Of a stretch of 64,000 bases of DNA, positions 8,778 to 15,962 are shown piece after piece. The position numbers and the translations under genes were made by a program. The notes under the pieces are model-generated. The model saw nothing but the letters and a program-made list of their open reading frames with translations, did not search any database and had not been told where the DNA came from. This stretch comes from Paracoccus ravus (GTDB lineage Bacteria > Pseudomonadota > Alphaproteobacteria > Rhodobacterales > Rhodobacteraceae), in the NCBI RefSeq assembly GCF_004522175.1, contig NZ_SDEB01000006.1, positions 1 to 64,000 on the forward strand. The letters run 5' to 3'. Each line of letters opens with the position of its first letter. The stretch's first letter is position 1.

Positions 8778-9191
8778 TCAGAGCGAAACGAAGCTGAGCG
8801 CGCCCGCGCTTGCCAGGGAAATCTCATAGCTCGCCTCGCCATTGTAGCTGCCGGAATATTCCAGGCTGGTGATCTGGAACGGACCCTCGACATTGCCGAA
8901 ATCCGGGATCACAACCTGGAAGCGCGGGATCTCGCCTTCGAAAAAGATCTGCCTCGCCCGCTCATCCGTTTCGCCGTCGCGAAACACACCCGATCCGGAA
9001 ATCGTCGCCGAGCGGATTCCGGCCCCGCCCAGCAATTCGCGCCAGCGACCCTCGCTTTCCAAACTCGTGACATCGACCGTCTCGGCATTGAACGCGATCC
9101 GCGTCGCACGCAGACCGGCGACCGTCTGGAACTGGCCGTCGCCGGTCATGTCCAGTTTGATCAGCAGGTCCCGACCCTTTTGCACCGTCAT
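8778..9191 (-). CDS. GTA major tail tube protein (g9)
   Basis: A 137-residue TP901-1-type major tail protein. MTVQKGRDLLIKLD, the FNAETVDVTSLESEGRWREL segment and the C-terminal beta strands (ITSLEYSGSYNGEASYEISLASAG) are typical of the tail-tube fold. It polymerises as hexameric rings to form the tail tube. It lies 12 bases after g8 and one base before g10. Complete. Confidence 0.92.
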   Translation of the reverse strand: MTVQKGRDLLIKLDMTGDGQFQTVAGLRATRIAFNAETVDVTSLESEGRWRELLGGAGIRSATISGSGVFRDGETDERARQIFFEGEIPRFQVVIPDFGNVEGPFQITSLEYSGSYNGEASYEISLASAGALSFVSL

Positions 9192-9203
9192 GGCGTCATC
9201 TCC

Positions 9204-9623
9204 TCAACCCAGATCAATCCGCGCACGGAAGGTCAGATCGACCCGCCGCCCGGAGCCTTTTTCGATCCTCCGCGCGCGGGCGCGCAGAAGCCACATGCCG
9301 ACAAGATGTCCGCGAGAAAGGGTCACCGCAGGCTGGTCCAGCGCCGCCGAGATCGCCTCGGCAGCCAGCTTGACCTGCCCGAACCCCTGCGCCCCCTCGG
9401 CCCCCGACAGGACCGAGACGGTGAAATCATGGCTGCTCCCGGCCCCTGTCATGTCGCCCGCGTCGCGGCTGTCCTCATTGCCCAGGACGACATAGGGACC
9501 GACCGTGCCGGAAACCGGCTGGGCGTCGAAGATCGCGTCTCCGACGAGGTGCTGCAGAGCGTCATCCTCGCGAAGCAGCTGATAGACCGCCGATTGAAGC
9601 GCGACCGCTGCGGCATAGCTCAT
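9204..9623 (-). CDS. GTA tail terminator protein (g8), DUF3168
   Basis: This 139-residue DUF3168 protein begins MSYAAAVALQSAVYQLLREDDAL and includes the family block VGDAIFDAQPVSGTVGPYVVLG. DUF3168 proteins cap the head-proximal end of siphophage tails. Its start overlaps the stop of g7 by four bases. Nothing is missing. Confidence 0.9.
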   Translation of the reverse strand: MSYAAAVALQSAVYQLLREDDALQHLVGDAIFDAQPVSGTVGPYVVLGNEDSRDAGDMTGAGSSHDFTVSVLSGAEGAQGFGQVKLAAEAISAALDQPAVTLSRGHLVGMWLLRARARRIEKGSGRRVDLTFRARIDLG

Positions 9624-9964
9624 GCGGCACCCTCCTCGCTTGCGATGCAGATCAGGTAGCGGCCCTGCGGATCTTCCTCGGCGACCGAGTCGATCAGAAA
9701 ATGCCGCAGGCCGTCGCGCAGGGCGAAGCGTTGTCCGGGCTTCGGGCGGCGCGGATCGCTTGCCGGGGCCGAACGCACGAGGATGCGCCAGGTGACCACG
9801 CTACGTGCCCCCTCGCCGCTGGCCTGCAACCGCCCCGAACCCGAGCGCATCTCGCCCCAGAGCTTGCCGACCGGCTGCCATTCGAGACGACCGCCACCCA
9901 TGCCGTCCGAGACGCTGCGGCCCTCTTCGAGGGTCAGCGCAATAGCAAGTCGCGGAGGCGTCAT
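9620..9964 (-). CDS. GTA head-tail adaptor / head closure protein (g7)
   Basis: A 114-residue head-closure protein. The ordered motifs EEGRSVSDGMGGGRLEWQPVGKLWGEMRSGSGR and FALRDGLRHFLIDSVAEEDPQGRYLICIASEEG match the SPP1 gp16-like adaptors of GTAs. It joins the connector ring to the tail terminator. Its start overlaps g6 (ATGA) and its stop overlaps g8. Confidence 0.88.
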   Translation of the reverse strand: MTPPRLAIALTLEEGRSVSDGMGGGRLEWQPVGKLWGEMRSGSGRLQASGEGARSVVTWRILVRSAPASDPRRPKPGQRFALRDGLRHFLIDSVAEEDPQGRYLICIASEEGAA

Positions 9965-10578
9965 GGCTGCCTCCTAGTCGCCGAGCGTCCGCCCAGAACC
10001 CGGACCGCGCGCCAACGCTCGATCAAGGCGCTGACCCCGAAGGGCATGGCGGCCTGGCTGTTCTCGAAGCTGCGATCCTCGTGGTAGCGCGTCGCGAGCA
10101 GCATCACCGCCTGTGCCAGATCCGCCGGGACCGCGCTCCAGGTCACGCCGAAACCGGCAGTGAAGGTGATCGTGACAAGACCCTGAGCGGGCACCACCGG
10201 CAGATAGGCGCTCAGCGGCGCAAGGACCGGGCGCTGCATGTCCGGGATCAGGCGGTAGCTCGCGGCCTCGAGCAAGGTGACCTGCCCCAGGCCATTGTCG
10301 ATCTCGACCCGATCGATCGAACTCACCGGGGCCAGCGGCAAGGGCTGCCCCGTGGGCTCGCGCCAATCATCCAGCTTCAGGCGAAATTGCCGCGCCAGCA
10401 GGACCTTGCCGGTGCGGGCCTCGATCGTGGCAATGGCCGCCCTCAGATAGCCAGCCAATGCCGTCGTTTCGGCGGCGTCCTCGGACATGCCGAAACCCGT
10501 GCCCAGCCGCAGATGGTCTCGCAACCCGGCGACGGGCAGCGCGCCTTGATCGGGCGCTGTCACTTCCACAAGCATCAT
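9961..10578 (-). CDS. GTA head-tail connector protein (g6), phiE125 gp8-like
   Basis: A 205-residue connector. Helical N-terminal segments (LAGYLRAAIATIEARTGKVL) precede the conserved VTITFTAGFGVTWSAVPADLAQAVMLLATRYHEDRS block of phiE125 gp8-like adaptors. The ATG at 10578 has GGAG about ten bases upstream; an in-frame ATG at 10611 is less likely. A 131-base gap with a hairpin separates it from the capsid gene. It sits under the portal and starts the neck. Confidence 0.87.
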   Translation of the reverse strand: MMLVEVTAPDQGALPVAGLRDHLRLGTGFGMSEDAAETTALAGYLRAAIATIEARTGKVLLARQFRLKLDDWREPTGQPLPLAPVSSIDRVEIDNGLGQVTLLEAASYRLIPDMQRPVLAPLSAYLPVVPAQGLVTITFTAGFGVTWSAVPADLAQAVMLLATRYHEDRSFENSQAAMPFGVSALIERWRAVRVLGGRSATRRQP

Positions 10579-10620
10579 TCCAGTTTCTCCGGGCTTTCGA
10601 TCCAGCGGCATTCAGGAAAT

Positions 10621-10695
10621 GGGGCCATGCGTGTCCGGCCATGCGCGCGCGGACAGTTGCTCAGCCAGTCGGACGGACATTGCCCGCATGGCCCC
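10621..10695 (-). other. Stem-loop between capsid and connector genes
   Basis: GGGGCCATGCG at 10621-10631 is the exact inverse complement of 10685-10695, enclosing a further GC-rich hairpin. On the coding strand it follows the capsid stop (10710) by 15 bases. No strong T run follows, so it looks like an RNA-processing or stability element or a weak attenuator, not a full terminator. It is the longest gap between genes in the g3-g15 part of the cluster. Confidence 0.55.
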
Positions 10696-10709
10696 GCTTC
10701 GGCCTCGGA

Positions 10710-11876
10710 TCAGCCGAAGATCATCAGCTTGATGGCGCGGGCATCGGTCACGCCGCCGCCGACACGCTTGGTGGCATAGAAAAGCACATGGGGCTTGGCC
10801 GAGAAGGGATCGCGCAGCACACGCAGATCGGGACGCTCGACAATGGTATAGGCGCTGGCGAAGTCGCCAAACGCGATCGAGGCCGAGCCGCTGGCGATAT
10901 CGGGCATGTCCTCGCAAAGCAGGACCGGATAGCCCAGCAGCTGCGGAGGCTGCCCCATGGCGAGCGAGTCGGTCCACAGGAAACGCCCGTCCGTGTCGCG
11001 CATCTTGCGCACGGCGGCCGCGGTCTTCGAGTTCATCACGAAGCTCGCATTGGCGCGGAACTGCGCGCTGAGCGCATAGACCAGGTCGATCAGCGCATTC
11101 GCCGGATTGGTCGCCGCGAAATCGCCCGTGCCGCCCGAGGGGATCGTGCCGATCTGCACATTCGTGGCCGAGGCATTGGCGGCGCGGGCATGGGTCAGGA
11201 AGCCCTTGGGCTTGTTCACGCCATCGCCGCTGATGAATGCCGTCGCCTCGGCGCGGGCGAATTTCTCGGCGATGCGGCCGGCAAGCCAGCTTTCGACATC
11301 GAAGGCCGCGTCATCGAGCAGGCGCTGGCTGGCCTTCGGCATGGCCGAAAGCTCGTGGACCGGGATGACCACGCGCTGCACGGTCGAGGTCCCGGTCTCG
11401 GCCTGGGTCGTGCCCTCGGTGGACCAACCGGTGGCGATGTCGCCCATGTCGACGAGCACTTCGTAGGTCGCGGATTCCACCGCCACGACATTGGCGACGC
11501 GCCGCAGCGAGGCCGTCACGTTCAGCGCCTCCTGCACCTGCACGGCGACCGTCGGCGCGGCGAGGAAGCCCGCATCGCTCGAGGTGCTCATGGCCTTGCC
11601 CTCCATGGGCAGCGCGCGCAGATCGGCATCATCGCCGTGACGCACATAGGCGTCGAAGGCCTTCTGATGCGGTGCGGCTGCATCGGCCTCAACCGAAAGC
11701 GGGCTGCGGCCCCGAAGGATGGTCTTGCGGTCCAGCATGGTCATGCGCTCTTCCTGTGCTTGCAGTCGTTTCTGAATGTCGGTGCGGAAGGTCTTGAGTT
11801 CGCTCACGAAGCTCATCATCTCGCTTCCAAGGTCGCCGGGCGTCTCCGCCCCGGCCGCGGCTTTCACCTCGGTCAT
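10710..11876 (-). CDS. GTA major capsid protein, HK97 family (g5)
   Basis: A 388-residue HK97-fold capsid protein. Residues 1-94 form a helical, charged delta-domain-like scaffold. The mature shell protein probably starts after Lys94, in MEGK/AMSTSSDAGFL. The rest shows family blocks such as GFLTHARAAN, FVMNSKTAAAVRKMRDTDGRFLW and LLGYPVLLCEDMPDI. The chosen ATG at 11876 has GGGAGAGG directly upstream; the frame stays open to 12245 across the protease gene without meaning. It lies 23 bases after the protease gene that should cleave it. Confidence 0.95.
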   Translation of the reverse strand: MTEVKAAAGAETPGDLGSEMMSFVSELKTFRTDIQKRLQAQEERMTMLDRKTILRGRSPLSVEADAAAPHQKAFDAYVRHGDDADLRALPMEGKAMSTSSDAGFLAAPTVAVQVQEALNVTASLRRVANVVAVESATYEVLVDMGDIATGWSTEGTTQAETGTSTVQRVVIPVHELSAMPKASQRLLDDAAFDVESWLAGRIAEKFARAEATAFISGDGVNKPKGFLTHARAANASATNVQIGTIPSGGTGDFAATNPANALIDLVYALSAQFRANASFVMNSKTAAAVRKMRDTDGRFLWTDSLAMGQPPQLLGYPVLLCEDMPDIASGSASIAFGDFASAYTIVERPDLRVLRDPFSAKPHVLFYATKRVGGGVTDARAIKLMIFG

Positions 11877-11899
11877 GGTCCTCTCCCTTGCGGTGAAAC

Positions 11900-12436
11900 T
11901 CACTCGGCGCGCAGCGCCAGAGTGGCGGCACGGAACATCGCCGCCATTTCGAGATCCCGGTCCGACTTGCGTCCGACCTTGGCCTCGGCAAGCATCGGGA
12001 AGGTCACCAGCGACACTTCCCAAAGCTCGACCTCGCTCAGCAGGCGCCGCCCCTTGGCATCGCGCTCTGCGGAAATCGTCCGATAGCCGATCGACAGGCC
12101 GTCGATGGCACCTGCGGCGAGAAGCGCCGCCGCCTCGCGGGCCTGCGCCACTTCGGGCAGAAGCCGCCCGCTGACCCAGAGACCCTTGGCTTCCTCGCGA
12201 ATTTCGTCCCAGACGCCGATGGGGCGGGCGGGATCGTGCTGCCAAAGCATCCTGACCTTGTCGCCGCGTGCATTGAGCCGGGCGAGGCTCGCCGCATAGG
12301 CCCCCTTCACGACGATGTCGCCGCCCTGATCGACCAGCCCGAACAGGCTCGCATAGCCCTCGATCCGGTCGCCCGCGGCGACCAGACGATCCCCGCCGGC
12401 ATATTTCAGTTCCAGCCCGTAATGTTCTGAACCCAC
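11900..12436 (-). CDS. GTA prohead protease, HK97 family (g4)
   Basis: A 178-residue serine protease of the HK97 prohead (U35) family, which trims the capsid N-terminus during maturation. The conserved His67 (LWQHDPARPIG) and Ser114 (GLSIGYR) are present, with an acidic residue in ELWEVSLVTFPM. The start is GTG at 12434-12436, seven bases after GAAAGGA. The gene begins immediately after the g3.5 stop. Confidence 0.93.
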   Translation of the reverse strand: MGSEHYGLELKYAGGDRLVAAGDRIEGYASLFGLVDQGGDIVVKGAYAASLARLNARGDKVRMLWQHDPARPIGVWDEIREEAKGLWVSGRLLPEVAQAREAAALLAAGAIDGLSIGYRTISAERDAKGRRLLSEVELWEVSLVTFPMLAEAKVGRKSDRDLEMAAMFRAATLALRAE

Positions 12437-12437
12437 T

Positions 12438-12671
12438 TCACATTCCTTTCGGACTATAGCTCAGGATCGACTGCACGGCCTGCGTCAGGATGACCGCGAC
12501 GACGCCATAGACGGTCATCCACAAGCGCCGCTCGAGCCCCTCGATCAGCTGCTCGATCCGCTCCAGCCGGCGCTCGACCTGGCCGAATTGCAGCGCCATG
12601 ATCCGCTCTTGCGTGTCGAAGCGCTGGTCGTGCCAGTCGAAGGGCTCCTTGACGAAACGCGACCCCTCCAT
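12438..12671 (-). CDS. GTA head formation protein (g3.5), rcc01685 family
   Basis: This 77-residue protein belongs to the small family typified by R. capsulatus rcc01685. The order is an acidic/basic N-terminus (FVKEPFDWHDQRFDTQERI), a coiled-coil-like helix (FGQVERRLERIEQLIEGLERRL), and a single membrane-type helix (VYGVVAVILTQAVQSIL). It sits one base after the portal gene and directly before the protease gene. It is needed for head formation in the Rhodobacter system; its mechanism is unclear. Confidence 0.85.
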   Translation of the reverse strand: MEGSRFVKEPFDWHDQRFDTQERIMALQFGQVERRLERIEQLIEGLERRLWMTVYGVVAVILTQAVQSILSYSPKGM

Positions 12672-12672
12672 C

Positions 12673-13857
12673 TCAACCCCCGGCCAAGGGCGGCAGGCCC
12701 AGAAGCGCGCGCTTCTCGGCCTCGGTCAGGAAGATCGCCTCGCTGATCCGCCGCCATTGCTGGTCGCGCTCCTCGGCGAGGGCCGGGATCTGGTCGGGAT
12801 CGGCGCGCAATTCGATCTCCTGCCCCATATGCTCGCTCAGCCACCACGCGAGGGCGCTTGCGACCCGCGACACCAGCGGCAGAACCGTCAGCCGGTAGAA
12901 GGCCCGATGCGCCTCGGCGTAATTGGCATAGGTCGCCTCGCCGGGGATCCCCATCAGCATGGGGGGAACACCGAAGGCTTGGGCGATCTCGCGCGCCGCT
13001 GCCTTCTTGGTCTCGTGGAACTCCATGTCGCTGGGACTGAAGCCCATGGGTTTCCAGTCGAGGCCGCCCTCGAGCAGCATCGGCCGCCCGGCATTGCGCG
13101 CGCCCTGGTGATGCATCTCCATCTCGGCCACGAGGCGATCATACTGGTCGGGCGACAGGCTGCCCTGGCCATCCGCGCCCTTGTAGATGATCGCGCCCGA
13201 GGGCCGCGCGGCATTGTCCAGCAGCGCCTTGGACCAGCCCGACGCACTGTTATGGACATCCACCGCCACCGCCGCCGCCTGCATCGGCGAGAGACCGTAA
13301 TGATCGTCGAGCGGATGGAAGCTGCGGATATGACAGATCGGATCCGGGCTGCCCGCCATCTCGAAGCGGAATTTCCGCCCGCCCACGCCGTACTCATAGG
13401 CAATCGGCCAGCCATCGGGCCCCGGCACCGCGGCCATGCGGTCCGAACGCAAGACATGCAGCTCCAGCGGCAGGCCCTTGCCGCTTTCGCCGACCGCTTC
13501 GAGATAGCCATTGCCGCTCAGCAGAAGCTGGCCGAACAGCGCCTCGAAAAGCTCGGAGCGGCTCTGCCCCGGATTGGGGCGGCGCAGCAGGTCGAGCACC
13601 GGGTGGATCTCGTAGCGGCGCTCGCGATCCTGGCAGACCAGCGGGACCGTCGCCGCCGCCTCGGCGATCAGCCGGACGGCGCGGAAGCCGACCGGGTTGT
13701 TCACGAAACCCGAACGCGTCAGCGAGACGGTATCGCGCGGAGACCAGACCACCCTTCCGGACCCCGCGGCCAGGGCGACGACCTTGCCCGTGGCGCTGGC
13801 TTTCGTCTCGACTAAGGGGGCGGGCTGCTCGGCCCGCCCGAACCAGGGAAATGCCAT
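12673..13857 (-). CDS. GTA portal protein, HK97 family (g3)
   Basis: A 394-residue HK97-type portal protein forming the DNA entry and exit ring. Diagnostic stretches are NPVGFRAVRLIAEAAATVPL, HPVLDLLRRPNPGQSRSELFEALFGQLLLSGNGYLE, HIRSFHPLDDHYGLSPMQAAA and EIAQAFGVPPMLMGIPGEATYANYAEAHRAFYRLT. The ATG at 13857 has an ideal AGGAGG eight bases upstream. The preceding 196 bases are non-coding and structured, so it may start a separately controlled segment. Confidence 0.95.
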   Translation of the reverse strand: MAFPWFGRAEQPAPLVETKASATGKVVALAAGSGRVVWSPRDTVSLTRSGFVNNPVGFRAVRLIAEAAATVPLVCQDRERRYEIHPVLDLLRRPNPGQSRSELFEALFGQLLLSGNGYLEAVGESGKGLPLELHVLRSDRMAAVPGPDGWPIAYEYGVGGRKFRFEMAGSPDPICHIRSFHPLDDHYGLSPMQAAAVAVDVHNSASGWSKALLDNAARPSGAIIYKGADGQGSLSPDQYDRLVAEMEMHHQGARNAGRPMLLEGGLDWKPMGFSPSDMEFHETKKAAAREIAQAFGVPPMLMGIPGEATYANYAEAHRAFYRLTVLPLVSRVASALAWWLSEHMGQEIELRADPDQIPALAEERDQQWRRISEAIFLTEAEKRALLGLPPLAGG

Positions 13858-14053
13858 CGGTTCCTCCTAAAAGCGCAAGAAAAAAGGGCCGCAATTCGCG
13901 ACCCCTCGGACCCGGCAGGCCCATCCATCCGTGTTCGAACATCCCGAAGGGACGTCTCATGCGCCCCATCGAGGGGCACATGAGCCGGGGGGCGCAGCCC
14001 CCTTCCCGGCTGCGGCTCGGGGCCGGGATCCCGAATACCCGATCGGGCCTTGC
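13858..14053 (-). other. Structured non-coding gap between terminase and portal genes
   Basis: These 196 bases carry no credible gene but several inverted repeats. They include GCCCC/GGGGC at about 13963-13980, a GGGGGC/GCCCCC stem near 13988-14006, and GGGCC/GGCCC at 13886-13890 and 13918-13922. On the coding strand the last stem is followed by six T (13880-13885), as in an intrinsic terminator. It then runs into the portal ribosome site. See findings. Confidence 0.6.
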
Positions 14054-15463
14054 CTAAAGCCGGCGCACCTGCGGTCGACGATAGCTTGCCGCGGGCTCGA
14101 TCATCAGCTCATGGATCGCCCAGACCAGCGCATCCAGCCGGTCGGGCGATCCCTTCGCCTCATAGCCGCGCACGGTCATGCGGCACATCTGGTCCTCGAG
14201 CGCGCCGAGGCCGCGCAGATGCTGCACCCGTCCCTGCTCGTAAAGCGCGGCGACCGGCTCGGCCCGCAGCCCCTTGCCGCGACCCGCCCGCAGCGCCCGG
14301 AACGGCACCAGCGGATCGATCTGGCGGATCACGCTCTCGACCAGATCGCCGCCCTGATTGACTTCGGCAACCATGCGCTCGGCCCCGTGGCGCTCCATCG
14401 CGGCGATCGCGGCGCGCGCCCAATCCGTCGGCCCGCCCCGCACCGTCGCATCTTCCAGCACCACCGCCCGCCAATCCGCCGGCGCGCCGTCGCTGGCCAC
14501 TCCGGCGACGATGATCCCGCATTCATCGGAAGCGGCCCCCCCGGTCACCGAGGGGTCGACCGCGACCACGATCCGGTCGAGCTTCGGCGCCGTCTGGACG
14601 CGGCAGGCCTCCAGCATCGCACTCGTCCAAAGCGCGCCCTCGACATCTTCGAGCAGCACGCCCTCGAGTTCCTGCCGGCCCAGCCGGGTCCCGGCATAGC
14701 GGCTCTCGACCTCGGCCAGGAAGCTCTCGGCCAGATAGGCGCGGTTCGCATCGGTCGGCGCATGGGTCGTCACCGTCGAGGCATTTCCCAGGATCCGCTT
14801 CAGCACGCCGACATTTTTCGGGGTCGTCGTCACCACCTGCTGCGGATGCGGCCCGAGACGCAACGCGAATTGCAGCATGTCCCAGGTGTCCTCGGCTTTC
14901 TTCCACTTCGCCAGCTCATCGACCCAGGCGGCGTCGAATTGCGGCCCGCGCAGCGCCTCGGGCTCATGCGCCGAGAAGAGCTGCGCGGTCGCGCCATTCG
15001 GCCAGACCAGCCTGCGCCGCCCGGCTTCCCATACCGGGCGGCGGTCAGGTGGCGAGCAGGCCAGGATGCCCGACTCGCCGAACACCATGACGTCGCGGGC
15101 CTGATCGAAGGTCTCGCTGACCAGCGCCAGGCGATGCGCCCGACCCGCGGCCGCGGGCGTCGCGCCCTCGACCTGCGCGCGCACCCATTCCGAGCCGGCG
15201 CGGGTCTTTCCCGCCCCGCGCCCGCCCATGATGACCCATGTCTTCCAGTCGCCCTCCGGCGGCAGTTGATGCGGCAGGGCCCAGAACTCGAAGAGCCAGG
15301 GCAGCGCCGCCAAGGCATTGTCGCTCAGCCCGCCGAGAAAGCCGTCAACTTCCTCCGGCGCGGCGCAGGCAAGCCAGGCGGCGCCCGATTTCATCTCGTG
15401 CCGCGGCAAGGTCGAGGACCCCAGTCCCGACATGTCCGGCAGCATCCTTGCGTAGCTTGTCAA
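14054..15463 (-). CDS. GTA large terminase, ATPase/nuclease (g2)
   Basis: Up to 469 residues: the motor that packages DNA into GTA heads. The ATPase half has Walker A GGRGAGKT (residues 80-87 in the longest form), a Walker B-like DAAWVDELAKW and a coupling motif TTTPKN. The nuclease half has acidic residues in VVAVDPSVTGGAASDE and DRLDALVWAIHELM. The longest start is TTG at 15461-15463, with GGAGGAAAG about 12 bases upstream; an ATG at 15394 (MKSGAAW) is the main alternative. With TTG it overlaps g1 by 119 bases. Confidence 0.93.
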   Translation of the reverse strand: MTSYARMLPDMSGLGSSTLPRHEMKSGAAWLACAAPEEVDGFLGGLSDNALAALPWLFEFWALPHQLPPEGDWKTWVIMGGRGAGKTRAGSEWVRAQVEGATPAAAGRAHRLALVSETFDQARDVMVFGESGILACSPPDRRPVWEAGRRRLVWPNGATAQLFSAHEPEALRGPQFDAAWVDELAKWKKAEDTWDMLQFALRLGPHPQQVVTTTPKNVGVLKRILGNASTVTTHAPTDANRAYLAESFLAEVESRYAGTRLGRQELEGVLLEDVEGALWTSAMLEACRVQTAPKLDRIVVAVDPSVTGGAASDECGIIVAGVASDGAPADWRAVVLEDATVRGGPTDWARAAIAAMERHGAERMVAEVNQGGDLVESVIRQIDPLVPFRALRAGRGKGLRAEPVAALYEQGRVQHLRGLGALEDQMCRMTVRGYEAKGSPDRLDALVWAIHELMIEPAASYRRPQVRRL

Positions 15464-15704
15464 CCTTGCCCCTTTCCTCCAGCACCATCTGGGTCGCGGC
15501 CCTCAGGTCGCGCACCAGCTTGCCGGACTCTTTCAACTCGTCGGTTTCGCCCGCCTGGATCTTCAGGCGCAGCTTGTGCAGATCCACCGCATAGGACTGG
15601 AACAGCCCATCCGCGATCGCCAGAACGTCCGTGTCAGTCGTTGTCACGCCGGCCACGAATGGCCCTTCCGAGGCGCGCGGCCCCGGATCGAAATTCATCG
15701 TCAT
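15345..15704 (-). CDS. GTA small terminase-like protein (g1)
   Basis: This 119-residue protein is at the promoter end of the cluster. It is mostly helical and charged (LHKLRLKIQAGETDELKESGKLV; EERGKVDKLRKDAAGHVG), fitting the g1/small terminase position. The start is one of two close ATGs (15704 or 15698); a further ATG at 15749 follows a T run and has no ribosome site. The C-terminus overlaps g2 in a different frame. Its family is recognised mainly from position and pattern. Confidence 0.75.
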   Translation of the reverse strand: MTMNFDPGPRASEGPFVAGVTTTDTDVLAIADGLFQSYAVDLHKLRLKIQAGETDELKESGKLVRDLRAATQMVLEERGKVDKLRKDAAGHVGTGVLDLAAARDEIGRRLACLRRAGGS

Positions 15705-15750
15705 CGCGTTTCGCCCTGCCCTCGTGTTCTGTCCGCACGAGCGAGACATG

Positions 15751-15786
15751 AAAAAAGCGGCCCGAGGTCTTCCGACCCGGCCGCTT
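15751..15786 (-). terminator. Terminator-like hairpin ahead of the GTA cluster
   Basis: On the minus strand AAGCGGCC (15779-15786) pairs with GGCCGCTT (15755-15762). An inner GGTC-TTCC-GACC helix lies between them, and six consecutive T occupy 15751-15756. It lies downstream of both mltG and the predicted GTA promoter, and 47 bases upstream of the g1 start. It could end mltG transcripts, attenuate GTA transcripts, or both. Confidence 0.75.
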
Positions 15787-15810
15787 GCCCATTTCTCCCA
15801 GCATGTTTAA

Positions 15811-15839
15811 TTTCTACTTTAGGGCGTTCGCAGAGTCAA
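15811..15839 (-). promoter_or_regulatory. Predicted sigma70-type promoter of the GTA cluster
   Basis: Minus strand: -35 TTGACT (15834-15839), a 17-base spacer, then -10 TAGAAA (15811-15816). This is 5/6 and 4/6 to consensus at ideal spacing. Transcription would start near 15804 and run directly into the hairpin at 15751-15786 before g1. Confidence 0.5.
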
Positions 15840-15896
15840 TTCAAAACCACCAGTTGCATTTACGCTCTGGTAATTCTCCTTACAGAACAATGAGTT

Positions 15897-15933
15897 GCCC
15901 TGCGCAACACCCTTGCGCACGCCCTGCGCAACA
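15897..15933. repeat. Triple TGCGCA site upstream of the GTA promoter
   Basis: GCCCTGCGCAACA occurs exactly at 15897-15909 and 15921-15933, and an inverted TTGCGCA lies between them (15913-15919). The three TGCGCA palindromes start at 15901, 15914 and 15925. They lie about 60 to 90 bases upstream of the predicted -35 box, in the 258-base gap between mltG and g1, which suggests an operator array. Confidence 0.5.
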
Positions 15934-15962
15934 GGCGCGAAACGCACCGGAATCAGGGCGGC

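Noticed and set aside
13931..15751. Plus-strand frame of about 600 codons over the terminase
   Set aside because: It is antisense to the terminase with its Walker and nuclease motifs. No family signal.
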